Source: Amycolatopsis xylanica (GTDB taxonomy: Bacteria; Actinomycetota; Actinomycetes; Mycobacteriales; Pseudonocardiaceae). From it: a stretch of DNA of 64,000 nt. The stretch covers positions 1 to 64,000 of the forward strand of contig NZ_FNON01000014.1 in assembly GCF_900107045.1 (NCBI RefSeq). The letters are read 5' to 3'. The notes beneath the pieces were generated by a model. It searched no databases and was not told the origin of the DNA. It saw only the letters and a program-made list of their open reading frames with translations. The first letter of the stretch is position 1. Each line of letters begins with the position of its first letter. Position numbers and translations under genes: made by a program. Shown piece after piece: positions 8,997 to 17,844 of the stretch.

Positions 8997-11321
8997 GTGG
9001 CAGCACTGATCAGCCGGGTTGGCAAGCGGCTGCGCCGGATCATTCAGCGGCCGGGCAGCATCGAGCTGACCCGCTACGAACCGCTGGTTCCGGCGATCGA
9101 GAAGCTCGAAGAGGAGCTCAAGAAGCTTTCGGACGCGGAACTGACCGAACGCGCGGGTGAGCTGCGCGAAGGCGGGAAGTCCGGGGACGACGAGCTGATC
9201 GAGATCTGCGCGCTGGGCCGTGAGGCGGCGAGGCGGGCACTCGACGAGCGCGCGTTCGACGTGCAGCTGCTCGGCGCGATCGGCCTGCTGACCGGGCATG
9301 TGGTCCAGATGGACACCGGTGAGGGCAAGACGCTCGCCGGCGCGCTGGCCGCCGCCGGCTACGCGCTGCGCGGCAAGCGGGTGCACGTGGTCACCGTCAA
9401 CGACTACCTCGCCCGTCGTGACGCCGAGTGGATGAAGCCGATCTACGACCTGCTCGGGGTCTCGGTCGGCTGGATCGAGCCGTCGCACTCGCGTGAGGAG
9501 CGCAAGGAGGCCTACTCCGCCGAGGTCACCTACGGCGCGGTCGCCGAGATCGGCTTCGACGTGCTGCGCGACCGGCTGGTCACGAACGTGGACGACCTGG
9601 TCCAGCGCGAGCCCGAGATCGCGATCGTCGACGAGGCGGACTCCGTGCTGGTCGACGAGGCGCGCGTGCCGCTGGTGATGGCCGGGTCGATCGACCACAC
9701 CGACGCCGACGAAGAGGTCGCCAACATCGTGCGGCGGCTGCGGCTGGGCCTGCACTACGAGACCGACTCCGACGGGCGCAACGCCTGGCTGACCAAGGCG
9801 GGCGCCTCGGTCGTCGAGAAGGCGCTCGGCGGCGACATCAACCTGTACGACGAGACCGGCTCCGACCGGCTGCCCGCGGTGAACGTCGCGCTGCACGCGC
9901 ACGCGCTGCTCACCCGCGACGTCGACTACATCGTGCGTGACGGCAAGGTCCAGCTGATCAACGCCGCGCGTGGCCGTGTCGCCGAGCTGCAGCGCTGGCC
10001 GGACGGCCTGCAGGCGGCCGTCGAGGCGAAGGAGCAGGTCGCGGCGACCGACCGGGGCGAGATCCTCGACTCGATCACCGTGCAGGCGCTGCTCGCGCGC
10101 TACCCCAGCGTCGCGGGCATGACCGGTACCGCGGTCGCGGTCGCCGAGCAGCTGCGCGAGTTCTACAAGCTGGAAGTGGCGGTCATCCCGCCGAACACGG
10201 AGAACATCCGCGAGGACCAGCCGGACCGGATCTTCGCCTCGCCGTCGCAGAAACTGCGCGCGATCGAGGAGGAGATCCGCAAGGTGCACGAGACGGGCCG
10301 CCCGATCCTGGTCGGCACGCAGGACGTCGCGGAGTCCGAGGAGCTGGCGGAGAAGCTGGCCAAGGTCGATCTCGAATGCGTGGTGCTCAACGCGCGCAAC
10401 GACGCTCAGGAAGCGTCGATCATCGCGGACGCGGGCAAGAAGGGCGCCGTGACCGTGTCGACCCAGATGGCCGGTCGCGGTACCGACATCCGGCTGGGCG
10501 GCAAGGACGGCGCCGGGCGCGAGGAGGTCGCCGAGCTGGGCGGGCTGCACGTGATCGGTACGGCGCGGTACCCGTCGAGCAGGCTCGACGGGCAGCTTCG
10601 CGGCCGGTCGGGGCGGCAGGGTGACCCGGGCAGCGCGGTGTTCTTCGCGAGCCTGAACGACGAGCTCGTGCTGTCGAACGCGCCGGACATCCCCGAGGGC
10701 ATCGACACCGACGAGAACGGCGAGATCACCGCGGACGCGGCGCACCGGCAGATCGATCACGCGCAGCGCGTCGCCGAGGGTGTCGACCTGGAGATCCACC
10801 GGAACACCTGGCGCTACACGCGGCTGATCGAGCGGCAGCGCGGGGATCTGCTCAAGCACCGCGACGAGGTGCTGCGGACGGCGCTGGCGGCCGAGGGGCT
10901 GGAGGCGGACGAGCCGGAGAAGTTCAAGGAGCTCGCGGAGAAGGTCGACGATCCCGCCAAGGTCGAGCAGATCTGCCGCGAGGTGCTGCTGTACCACATC
11001 GACCAGCTGTGGTCGGACCATCTCGCGTACCTGACCGACGTGCGCGAGAGCATCCACCTGCGCGCGCTGGCGCGGGAGACGCCACTCGACGAGTTCCACC
11101 GCGCGGCGATCCCGGAGTTCCACAAGATCATCCCGGAGGCGGCGGCGCGCGCGGCCAAGACGCTGGTCGAGGCCGAGATCACCGACGACGGCATCGATCT
11201 GGCCGACGCGGGTGTGCGGCGGGCGAACACGACGTGGACGTACCTGGTCCACGACAACCCGTTCGACTCCGACTTCGAGCAGACGCTGAAGAAGGTCCGC
11301 TCGATGATCAAGCGCAAGTAG
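8997..11321 (+). CDS. secA2: Accessory Sec translocase ATPase SecA2
   Basis: 774-residue SecA homologue. The DEAD-motor NBD1 has Walker A GEGKT in MDTGEGKTLAGALA, the DEVD-equivalent reads IVDEADSVL, and NBD2 contains TQMAGRGTDI and GRSGRQGDPGS. The C-terminal zinc-binding tail of housekeeping SecA is absent (the protein ends SMIKRK), and the length matches mycobacterial SecA2 (about 800). It should power export of a subset of proteins together with SecYEG. GTG start at 8997 has an AGGAG ribosome site 7 nt upstream. The gene stands alone, divergent from the peptidase lipoproteins, and ends at a strong hairpin. A role with housekeeping SecA1 is family knowledge. Confidence 0.93.
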   Translation: MAALISRVGKRLRRIIQRPGSIELTRYEPLVPAIEKLEEELKKLSDAELTERAGELREGGKSGDDELIEICALGREAARRALDERAFDVQLLGAIGLLTGHVVQMDTGEGKTLAGALAAAGYALRGKRVHVVTVNDYLARRDAEWMKPIYDLLGVSVGWIEPSHSREERKEAYSAEVTYGAVAEIGFDVLRDRLVTNVDDLVQREPEIAIVDEADSVLVDEARVPLVMAGSIDHTDADEEVANIVRRLRLGLHYETDSDGRNAWLTKAGASVVEKALGGDINLYDETGSDRLPAVNVALHAHALLTRDVDYIVRDGKVQLINAARGRVAELQRWPDGLQAAVEAKEQVAATDRGEILDSITVQALLARYPSVAGMTGTAVAVAEQLREFYKLEVAVIPPNTENIREDQPDRIFASPSQKLRAIEEEIRKVHETGRPILVGTQDVAESEELAEKLAKVDLECVVLNARNDAQEASIIADAGKKGAVTVSTQMAGRGTDIRLGGKDGAGREEVAELGGLHVIGTARYPSSRLDGQLRGRSGRQGDPGSAVFFASLNDELVLSNAPDIPEGIDTDENGEITADAAHRQIDHAQRVAEGVDLEIHRNTWRYTRLIERQRGDLLKHRDEVLRTALAAEGLEADEPEKFKELAEKVDDPAKVEQICREVLLYHIDQLWSDHLAYLTDVRESIHLRALARETPLDEFHRAAIPEFHKIIPEAAARAAKTLVEAEITDDGIDLADAGVRRANTTWTYLVHDNPFDSDFEQTLKKVRSMIKRK

Positions 11322-11338
11322 GGTTTTGGGGTTTCACG

Positions 11339-11369
11339 ACAGGGGCGTCCGCTGAGCGGGCGCCCCTGT
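11339..11369 (+). terminator. Hairpin terminator of secA2
   Basis: Nine-base arms ACAGGGGCG and CGCCCCTGT enclose a smaller CCGC/GCGG helix, forming a long GC-rich hairpin 18 nt after the secA2 stop. There is only a short T-rich tail, typical of high-GC actinobacteria. Confidence 0.7.
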
Positions 11370-11461
11370 TCTGTGTCGGCTCCGTGCCGGCTCCGTGTCG
11401 GCGCGGAGAGCTTGGGCACGTCCGGTCGTGCGGATGCCCGCGGTTGAGCGAGAATGTGCGC

Positions 11462-13183
11462 ATGTCGCAGCTGCGCATCGCCTTGGCCCAGGTCAACACC
11501 ACCGTCGGGGACATCACCGGCAACGCGGAACTCACCGTCGAGTGGACGCGCAAAGCCGCGGAAGCCGGCGCGCATCTGGTGGTCTTTCCCGAGATGTCGC
11601 TGACCGGGTATCCGGTCGAGGATCTGTCTCTGCGCAAGACTTTCGCCGAGGCGTCCAAGAACGCGCTCGAGGCGCTCGCCACGCGGCTCGACGACGCCGG
11701 CTGTGGCGAAGTGCTGACCTACGTCGGCTATCTGGACCTCGACGAGGCCGGTGTGCGCGACGCGGCGGCGGCGCTGTACCGCGGCGAGGTGGTCGCGCGG
11801 CAGTTCAAGCACCACCTGCCGAACTACGGGGTGTTCGACGAGCACCGGTACTTCAAGCCGGGCGAGACGCTGGATGTCGTGCGGTACCACGGGCTCGACA
11901 TCGGCATGGTCATCTGCGAGGACATCTGGCAGGACGGCGGGCCGGTGTCGGCGCTGGGGAAGGCGGGCGTCGACCTGGTGGTCGCGCCGAACGCCTCGCC
12001 GTACGAGCGCGCGAAGGACGACATCCGGCTGCCGCTGATCGCGCGGCGGGCCGCCGAGGCCGGTGCGCCGCTGGTGTACACGAACCAGGTGGGCGGGCAG
12101 GACGATCTCGTGTTCGACGGCGACTCGCTGGTGGTCGGCGCGGACGGGACGCTGCTGGCGCGGGCGCCGCAGTTCGTCGAGCACTTACTCGTGCTCGACA
12201 TGGACCTGACCGCGGGCGGGCACGCGGGTGACGGTGACCTCGCCGGGCTGCACGTGCGGCGCAAGGTGCTGAGCGAAGAGCCGATTCCGGCTTACGAAGC
12301 CTCGAAAGAGCCTGTGATCAGTGAGCCGCTCTCGGATGAGGCCGAGGTGTGGTCGGCGCTGGTCGTGGGCCTGCGCGACTACGTGCACAAGAACGGGTTC
12401 CAGTCGGTGATCTTCGGGTTCTCCGGCGGGATCGACTCGGCCGTGGTGGCGGCGCTGGCGGCGGACGCGCTGGGCGGGGACAACGTGTACGGCGTCTCGA
12501 TGCCGTCGAAGTACTCGTCGGAGCACTCGAAGTCGGACGCTTCCGATCTGGCGCGGCGGATCGGCGCGCACTTCCGCGAGGAGTCGGTCGCGGACATGGT
12601 CGACGCCTATGTTTCGCAGCTGGGGCTGACCGGGCTGGCCGAGGAGAACATCCAGGCGCGCACGCGCGGGATGCTGCTGATGGCACTGTCCAATTCGGAC
12701 GGTCATCTGGTGCTGGCGACCGGCAACAAGACCGAGCTCGCGGTCGGCTACTCGACGATCTACGGCGACGCGGTCGGCGGGTTCGCGCCGATCAAGGACG
12801 TCTTCAAGACCCACGTGTGGCAGCTCGCGCGCTGGCGCAACGCGGAGGCCGAGAAGCACGGCGAAACGCCGCCGATCCCGGAGAACTCGATCACCAAGCC
12901 GCCGTCGGCCGAGCTGCGGCCCGGACAGGTCGACACCGACTCGCTGCCGGACTACGCGTTGCTCGACGACATCCTCGACGACTATGTCGAGGGCGACCGC
13001 GGATACGCCGACCTGATCGCGGCCGGGTTCGATCCCGAGACGATCGACCGGGTGGTGCGGATGGTCGACCGGGCGGAATACAAGCGCCGCCAGTACCCGC
13101 CGGGCACCAAGATCACGTTCAAGGCTTTCGGCCGGGATCGGCGGCTGCCGATCACGAACGCTTGGCGCGAAGGCGAAAACTGA
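11462..13183 (+). CDS. nadE: Glutamine-dependent NAD+ synthetase
   Basis: 573-residue two-domain enzyme making NAD+ from nicotinic acid adenine dinucleotide, ATP and glutamine. The N-terminal nitrilase-type glutaminase has Glu44 (FPEMSLTGYP), Lys116 (FKHHLPNYGVFDE) and Cys152 (ICEDIWQ). The C-terminal synthetase has the P-loop SGGIDS and LATGNKTELAVGYSTIYGD. The ATG at 11462 is chosen because the nitrilase fold begins at once; the upstream open frame overlaps secA2 and is spurious. At 573 residues it is the shorter bacterial form, not the ~680-residue M. tuberculosis form. It is monocistronic between two hairpins. Confidence 0.95.
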   Translation: MSQLRIALAQVNTTVGDITGNAELTVEWTRKAAEAGAHLVVFPEMSLTGYPVEDLSLRKTFAEASKNALEALATRLDDAGCGEVLTYVGYLDLDEAGVRDAAAALYRGEVVARQFKHHLPNYGVFDEHRYFKPGETLDVVRYHGLDIGMVICEDIWQDGGPVSALGKAGVDLVVAPNASPYERAKDDIRLPLIARRAAEAGAPLVYTNQVGGQDDLVFDGDSLVVGADGTLLARAPQFVEHLLVLDMDLTAGGHAGDGDLAGLHVRRKVLSEEPIPAYEASKEPVISEPLSDEAEVWSALVVGLRDYVHKNGFQSVIFGFSGGIDSAVVAALAADALGGDNVYGVSMPSKYSSEHSKSDASDLARRIGAHFREESVADMVDAYVSQLGLTGLAEENIQARTRGMLLMALSNSDGHLVLATGNKTELAVGYSTIYGDAVGGFAPIKDVFKTHVWQLARWRNAEAEKHGETPPIPENSITKPPSAELRPGQVDTDSLPDYALLDDILDDYVEGDRGYADLIAAGFDPETIDRVVRMVDRAEYKRRQYPPGTKITFKAFGRDRRLPITNAWREGEN

Positions 13184-13193
13184 CGCTCGCGGT

Positions 13194-13234
13194 CTTCAGG
13201 AAGGCATGAAGGGAACATTCATGCCTTCCTGAAG
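13194..13234. repeat. Perfect 17-bp inverted repeat, probable bidirectional terminator
   Basis: Arms CTTCAGGAAGGCATGAA and TTCATGCCTTCCTGAAG are perfectly complementary around a 7-base loop. It lies between the nadE stop and the convergent VOC-protein gene, so it can terminate both. Similar CATGAAGG-type palindromes are, from memory, scattered in Amycolatopsis genomes, so it may also be a dispersed repeat. Confidence 0.75.
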
Positions 13235-13283
13235 CTCCCCCGAGATCCACGGTACGGCGGGGGTACGACAAAAACGGGGTGGC

Positions 13284-13919
13284 TCAGGTGAGCACGATCG
13301 GGGAGCCGGTGGCGCTTTCCATCACCGCGACCAGCCCCGGTTCGTGATTGGGCCGGACGAGCAGTTCGAGTCCCAGCGCCTGCAGCGCGCGATGCACGCG
13401 TGCGGGCTGCGGATGGACGCCGGTGAAGGCGAGCAACGGGATCTCCGGCAGCGGCCGGCTGGTCGGATGCGGCGTGCCGCCCCAGTCGATCAGGAACGGG
13501 ATCAGCCCGCCGCCTTTGCCCGACCCGGTGAGCCGCCACGACAGCAGCTCACCGTCCGCGGTGCGGCGTGACATCGCGCGCGCCTCGCCCGGGTCGAATC
13601 CCCGTGCCCGCGCGGTCGCGATGACCTGGTCGATCTCGGGCGTCCGGACGGACCAGGCGACCAGCTTCGGCCCGGTGAGCGCGTCTATCCCGAATGGACG
13701 CGGGCGCTCGGGATCCGGCTGCGCCGGGTCGGGCCCGACGATCTCGAGATACGCGCGGCCGCCGAGCGCGACCAGATAGTTCGCCGTGCCGAGTCCGACA
13801 TGGCTGCCGCCGGGCACCGGGGCGACGCCGGTCAGCTCGGTGACGCGGATGACCGCGTCCGCGAGATCCGGGCCTGCGTAGACCAGGTGGTCGAGCGGCA
13901 TCGTGTCCGGCGTCGTCAT
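13284..13919 (-). CDS. VOC/glyoxalase-like domain protein
   Basis: 211 residues beginning MTTPDTMPLDHLVYAGPDL, the usual opening of the Glyoxalase_3-like (vicinal oxygen chelate) family, with a second module starting near LLAFTGVHPQP. Family members bind a metal and act on small molecules, but many are uncharacterised, and the substrate is unknown. The ATG overlaps the stop of the upstream subtilisin-like protease by 4 nt (ATGA), so translation is coupled. A longer open frame upstream lies inside the protease gene and is a shadow. Confidence 0.75.
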   Translation of the reverse strand: MTTPDTMPLDHLVYAGPDLADAVIRVTELTGVAPVPGGSHVGLGTANYLVALGGRAYLEIVGPDPAQPDPERPRPFGIDALTGPKLVAWSVRTPEIDQVIATARARGFDPGEARAMSRRTADGELLSWRLTGSGKGGGLIPFLIDWGGTPHPTSRPLPEIPLLAFTGVHPQPARVHRALQALGLELLVRPNHEPGLVAVMESATGSPIVLT

Positions 13920-15379
13920 GGTCTCGCGCCCACCGCCGTGATCGCGTTGACGACACCGGCGCCGTAGAACGTGTTGCCGATACGCGCCGGTTCGCAGACC
14001 GCGTCGGGCTTGCCGTCGCCGTTCGGGTCGTACAGCGCCGGGCACGGCATCGGTGTCGCGCCGGACAGGAGCGCGCGCTTGACCCGCTCCGCGCCCCACC
14101 ACGGATGCGTGCTCGCGATCAGCGCGGCGACACCCGCCGCGTGCGGCGCGGCCATCGACGTGCCGCTCGCGGTCCGGTACTGCCCGCCCGGCCAGGTCGA
14201 CCAGACCCGCACGCCCGGCGCGGACACCGTGATCTTCGTGGCCGAGTAGTTGGAGAAACTGGCCTTCGCGAGCTTCTCGTCGAGCGCGCCGGTGCCGACG
14301 ACACCCGGCAGCTCGTGCGGAAGACGGATGCAGCTCGGATCGATCGGCCTGCTCGCCGGCGTGCTGTCGACCGGGCTCTCGGTGTCGACGGTCCGCTTGT
14401 CGAGGTTGATGCCCGCGTTGCCGCCGGACGCGACGACGAGGACGTCCTTTCGCTGCGCGTAGGCGACCGCGCGGCCGACCGCGAGTTTGATGGCGGCCTG
14501 ATCGATCTGGTTGTCGCACGCGTAGTACCAGGGCAGCGTGCGGTAGCTGTTGCTCGCGACGCTGAACCCGTGTTCGGCGGCCCAGACGAATCCGCAGACC
14601 ACGGCTTCGGGCGCCTCGTGGTCATCGGTCTCGGCGAGCTTCACCGCGGCCAGCCGGACACCCGGCGCGATGCCGACGACACCGGCGCCGTTCCGCGCGG
14701 CCGCGATGGTGCCGGAGACGTGCGTGCCGTGCCCGTCCAGCGTCGGCCGCCAGGCGTTGACGCTGCGATCCGCCCAGCCGGACAGGCACGAAATCGAGTT
14801 ACGGCGGTCGAAAGCACCCGAAAGGTCAGGATGGGTGTCGTCCACGCCCGTGTCGAGCACCCCGACGACGACCCTCTTGCTGCCCTGAGTGACCTCGTGG
14901 GCCTTGTCGAGACCGAGCGCGGGCGCGTCCCACGCGGTGCCCTCGGCAGGCGGGACCGCGGTCGACCCGGGGCCCGTGTACTTCACGTCTGTGCGCGGCC
15001 GGAAGAACTCGACGGGGATCTTCGCCGTGCGCGTCGCGCCGACGGCGTCGATGCCGGGCACATGCCGCACATTCGCCGCGAAATCGTCCTTGGCCGAGTA
15101 CGCCACCACGACGCCCACCTGCGGATACGACGACACGACGGTGCCACCGGCCTGCCGGACGGCGCGTTCGGCCCGCCAGGTCCGCAGCCGGTTCGCGCCG
15201 GTCACCACGACGAACGGGGTGACGAGCGTGCCGGGCGCCTCGGCGACCGCCGGCTCACTGGTGAGGGCGACCTCCTGCTCGGCGGGCGCGGCGCCCGCCG
15301 GTGACGGCACCGCCAATCCCGCTCCGAGTAGCGACACCACGACGGCGGCGCGCAGCGTTCCGCTGACCCTGTGACCCAC
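13916..15379 (-). CDS. Secreted subtilisin-like (S8) serine protease
   Basis: 487-residue exported protease. Signal peptide 1-30 (cleavage after PAGA). Residues about 45-125 resemble an inhibitor-type propeptide, followed by the S8 catalytic domain with Asp176 (VLDTGVDDTHPD), His217 (DGHGTHVSGT), oxyanion Asn321 (SGGNAG) and Ser408 (GTSMAAPHAAG). There is no C-terminal transmembrane helix, so it is not a mycosin of type VII secretion but a secreted subtilase. The last gene of its operon (VOC protein) overlaps it by 4 nt. No specific substrate is apparent. Confidence 0.9.
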   Translation of the reverse strand: MGHRVSGTLRAAVVVSLLGAGLAVPSPAGAAPAEQEVALTSEPAVAEAPGTLVTPFVVVTGANRLRTWRAERAVRQAGGTVVSSYPQVGVVVAYSAKDDFAANVRHVPGIDAVGATRTAKIPVEFFRPRTDVKYTGPGSTAVPPAEGTAWDAPALGLDKAHEVTQGSKRVVVGVLDTGVDDTHPDLSGAFDRRNSISCLSGWADRSVNAWRPTLDGHGTHVSGTIAAARNGAGVVGIAPGVRLAAVKLAETDDHEAPEAVVCGFVWAAEHGFSVASNSYRTLPWYYACDNQIDQAAIKLAVGRAVAYAQRKDVLVVASGGNAGINLDKRTVDTESPVDSTPASRPIDPSCIRLPHELPGVVGTGALDEKLAKASFSNYSATKITVSAPGVRVWSTWPGGQYRTASGTSMAAPHAAGVAALIASTHPWWGAERVKRALLSGATPMPCPALYDPNGDGKPDAVCEPARIGNTFYGAGVVNAITAVGARP

Positions 15380-15436
15380 GAAGACCCCTCCCAGAAAACA
15401 GCATTTCGTTCAGAGAGAACCTACTGAGTTCACCGG

Positions 15437-16222
15437 TCACCGGTAGCCGCCGTTGGTCGTAAGCAACCGTCGCACGGCCATGGGCGAATGGCCACTGTGC
15501 TCGCGCATCGTGCGCGTGAGATGGGCCTGGTCGGCGAACCCGAGCTCGGCGGCCAGCTCCGCGAGCGCGGTGTCCCCGCCCTCGAGCCGCTCCAGCGCGC
15601 GGCCGACGCGCACGCGATTGCGATACCTGGTCAGCGAAACCCCGGTCACCCGCGAGAACGCCCGGCTCAGCCGGAACGGCGAGACCCCGAAGTACTCGGC
15701 GAGCGGCACCAGCCCCGACGCGGCCGGATGATCCGCTAGGACCGCTTCACGCACCGAGGCGACCAAAGCCGCGTCCGCGTGCTCCTTCGGTTCGGTGCCG
15801 AGCGCGAGAACGAGCAAGTGGACCAAGTGCTCCGCGAGCGCGTAATCCACGTCCGCCGTCGCTCGCAGAAGACGCCGATGGACCAGCTCGACACGCGCGT
15901 CGACGTAGATGGCGTGGCCGGTCGGCTGCTCCCCCGCGATCGATCGCCACAACTCGGGTGTGAATTCCAGCGACGTGCACACATCGCCGCCGTCCGGATG
16001 CGCGAACTGCTCCTCGACGTCCGGCGTGCTGAAGTAGGCCGCCGTCGTGTCGACATCCGCGGCGCGTCCGTCGGCGCGGCGGCGGAACCGGCCGCGACGG
16101 GCGAGCACCACGCCGTGACGGCCGCCGGGTTCCGGCGCCGACCAGCGCGTGTGGTCGTCATGGCAGGTCACCGTCGAGACGGAGAATCCGGGTCGGCGTG
16201 CGATTTCGACGGCCGTGCGCAT
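15437..16222 (-). CDS. AraC-family transcriptional regulator
   Basis: 261 residues. The N-terminal half (about 1-150) is a cupin-like sensing region; the C-terminal ~100 residues form the double helix-turn-helix of the AraC/XylS family (LAEYFGVSPFRLSRAFSRV and LAAELGFADQAHLTRTMRE), ending in a HSGHSP motif. ATG at 16222 is preferred to an in-frame TTG at 16267 because it begins a conventional N-terminus. It is divergent from the VOC-ogt pair, which it may control; effector and targets are unknown. Confidence 0.85.
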   Translation of the reverse strand: MRTAVEIARRPGFSVSTVTCHDDHTRWSAPEPGGRHGVVLARRGRFRRRADGRAADVDTTAAYFSTPDVEEQFAHPDGGDVCTSLEFTPELWRSIAGEQPTGHAIYVDARVELVHRRLLRATADVDYALAEHLVHLLVLALGTEPKEHADAALVASVREAVLADHPAASGLVPLAEYFGVSPFRLSRAFSRVTGVSLTRYRNRVRVGRALERLEGGDTALAELAAELGFADQAHLTRTMREHSGHSPMAVRRLLTTNGGYR

Positions 16223-16335
16223 GGCGCGCAAGCTATCCCGGGGGTCCGACAGTTTCGCGGGCCGCAAAGATCTTCAATACTTCGCCGGGCGGGCTGGGCA
16301 GGCTGATGCCACCTCGACCGAGAAGGAGCGGCCCG

Positions 16336-16662
16336 ATGCCCACCTCGACCACGATCACCCTCGACTGCGCCGACGCGGGGAAACTCGCCGATTTCTATCA
16401 GCGGCTGACCGGCTGGAAGCTCGACGGCACGACCCTGAGCAACGGCTCGATCGACATCGGCTTCCAGGAGCTCGACGGCTACCAAGGCCCCGGCTGGCCG
16501 GGCGCCAAGCACTTCCATTTCGATTTCACGGTCGACGATCTCACCGAAGCGACCGAACACGCACTCGCGCTCGGCGCGGCGAAGCCCGAATTCCAGCCTG
16601 GCGGTACCGAATGGGTCGTGCTCACCGATCCCGACGGCCACCCGTTCTGTCTCGTAGCCTGA
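16336..16662 (+). CDS. Small VOC-family protein (glyoxalase-like)
   Basis: 108 residues of the glyoxalase-like vicinal oxygen chelate fold, with the typical opening TITLDCADAGKLADFYQ and closing TDPDGHPFCLV. An AGAAGGAG ribosome site lies 8 nt upstream of the ATG. Single-domain members commonly dimerise to form metal sites, and the function is unknown. The stop is 4 nt from the ogt start, so the two are very probably co-transcribed. Confidence 0.82.
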   Translation: MPTSTTITLDCADAGKLADFYQRLTGWKLDGTTLSNGSIDIGFQELDGYQGPGWPGAKHFHFDFTVDDLTEATEHALALGAAKPEFQPGGTEWVVLTDPDGHPFCLVA

Positions 16663-16666
16663 GGCC

Positions 16667-17197
16667 ATGGACGTTCTGGGATTCGCGATGTTCGGCACGG
16701 CGATCGGCTCGTGCGGGATCGCGTGGGGCGAGCGCGGGATCGTCGGCGTCTGGCTGCCGGAAAGCAGCGAGGCCAAGACCCGCGCCCGCCTCGCCGGGCT
16801 CGGCGCGCCCGAAGCGGAACCCCCGGACTCGGTCCGCAAGGCGATCGCCGACATTGTCGACTTGTTGAACGGAACGCCGAACGACCTCGCGGACATCGTC
16901 GTCGACCTCGACGGGGTGCCGGAGTTCCATCAGAAGGTCTACGAGATCGCCCGGAAGATCCCGCCGGGCAAGACGCTGACCTACGGCGACATCGCGCACG
17001 AACTCGGGATGCCGGGTTCGGCGCAGGCCGTCGGCCAGGCGCTGGGTCGCAATCCCGTGCCGATCGTCGTCCCGTGCCACCGCGTCCTCGCCGCGGGCGG
17101 CAAGGACGGCGGCTTCTCCGCGCCGGGCGGGGTCAGCACGAAACGGCGGATGCTCGTGATCGAGGGCGCGCTGGCCGACGAGCCGACGCTGTTCTAG
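16667..17197 (+). CDS. ogt: Methylated-DNA--protein-cysteine methyltransferase
   Basis: 176 residues. The C-terminal half carries the alkyl-acceptor active site PCHRV and the DNA-binding helix (GSAQAVGQALGRNP) of O6-alkylguanine-DNA alkyltransferases, with the YGDIAHELG segment before it. The protein removes alkyl groups from O6-guanine by irreversible transfer to Cys. N-terminal domain is the short Ogt type without the Ada metal-binding region. It follows the VOC gene by 4 nt. Confidence 0.93.
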   Translation: MDVLGFAMFGTAIGSCGIAWGERGIVGVWLPESSEAKTRARLAGLGAPEAEPPDSVRKAIADIVDLLNGTPNDLADIVVDLDGVPEFHQKVYEIARKIPPGKTLTYGDIAHELGMPGSAQAVGQALGRNPVPIVVPCHRVLAAGGKDGGFSAPGGVSTKRRMLVIEGALADEPTLF

Positions 17198-17216
17198 CCC
17201 GTCTCTAGCCCCGTCT

Positions 17217-17807
17217 CTAGCTCGCCGCGTCCGCCGGGCTCCACGGCTTCATCCACGGCGTCTCCGGCCAGTTCTCGGCCGCGGCCAGCAGCGGCATCGC
17301 GGTCGCGCCGTCGATGTGCTCGCGGACCAGGTCCGCGTGCCCGGCGTGGCGCGCGGTCTCCTGGATCAGGTGCAGCAGGACCCAGCGCACCGACCAGGCC
17401 TCGACGTCCGGCGGGAACCACGGCACGCCCTTCGGTACCGGAACCGCCTGGCCGAGGTCCTCGATGCCCGCGATGACCTCCTCGGTGCGCCGCGCGACCT
17501 CCTCGTAGCGCGCGAGGACGCCTTCGAGCGTTTCGTCCTCGAGCAGGCGGAACCCGTTCGCGTAGTCGTCCTGCGAATTCGCGCCCGGCTCGCTCGGTTT
17601 CTGAAGCACGATGTCGATCCAGCCGTCCTCGACGGTCGCGACGTGCTTGATGAGACCGCCGACGCTCAGCGTGCTCGCGGTCGGTGTCGCGCGTGCCTGC
17701 TCGTCGGTCAGCCCGTAGGCCGCGGTCCGGATGACGAGCCGCTGCTGCGCGACGAACTGCAACAAGCCGTCGCGCTCATCGGCGACCGGCCTGACGTTTC
17801 CTGCCAT
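17217..17807 (-). CDS. DinB-family (DUF664-like) protein
   Basis: 196-residue protein of the DinB/MDMPI four-helix-bundle superfamily. Diagnostic segments are LIKHVATVEDGW (helix with a metal-ligand His), WSVRWVLLHLIQETARHAGHADLVRE (split across a second His-rich helix), typical of actinobacterial DUF664 proteins. The family includes mycothiol- and bacillithiol-dependent transferases; this member's activity is unproven. The ATG at 17807 is chosen for a TGGGAGGAAG ribosome site; the open frame extends upstream without one. Convergent with ogt. Confidence 0.8.
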   Translation of the reverse strand: MAGNVRPVADERDGLLQFVAQQRLVIRTAAYGLTDEQARATPTASTLSVGGLIKHVATVEDGWIDIVLQKPSEPGANSQDDYANGFRLLEDETLEGVLARYEEVARRTEEVIAGIEDLGQAVPVPKGVPWFPPDVEAWSVRWVLLHLIQETARHAGHADLVREHIDGATAMPLLAAAENWPETPWMKPWSPADAAS

Positions 17808-17844
17808 GTGCTTCCTCCCAGACGTGGTGAGGAGCATCTTGGCA

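Noticed and set aside
8676..11252. 858-codon minus-strand ORF
   Set aside because: Antisense shadow of secA2; composition (Arg/Leu/Val/Asp-rich low complexity) is typical of the complement of GC-rich coding DNA.
13219..13539. 106-codon minus-strand ORF
   Set aside because: It starts within the VOC-protein gene in another frame and ends in the palindromic repeat; no ribosome site.
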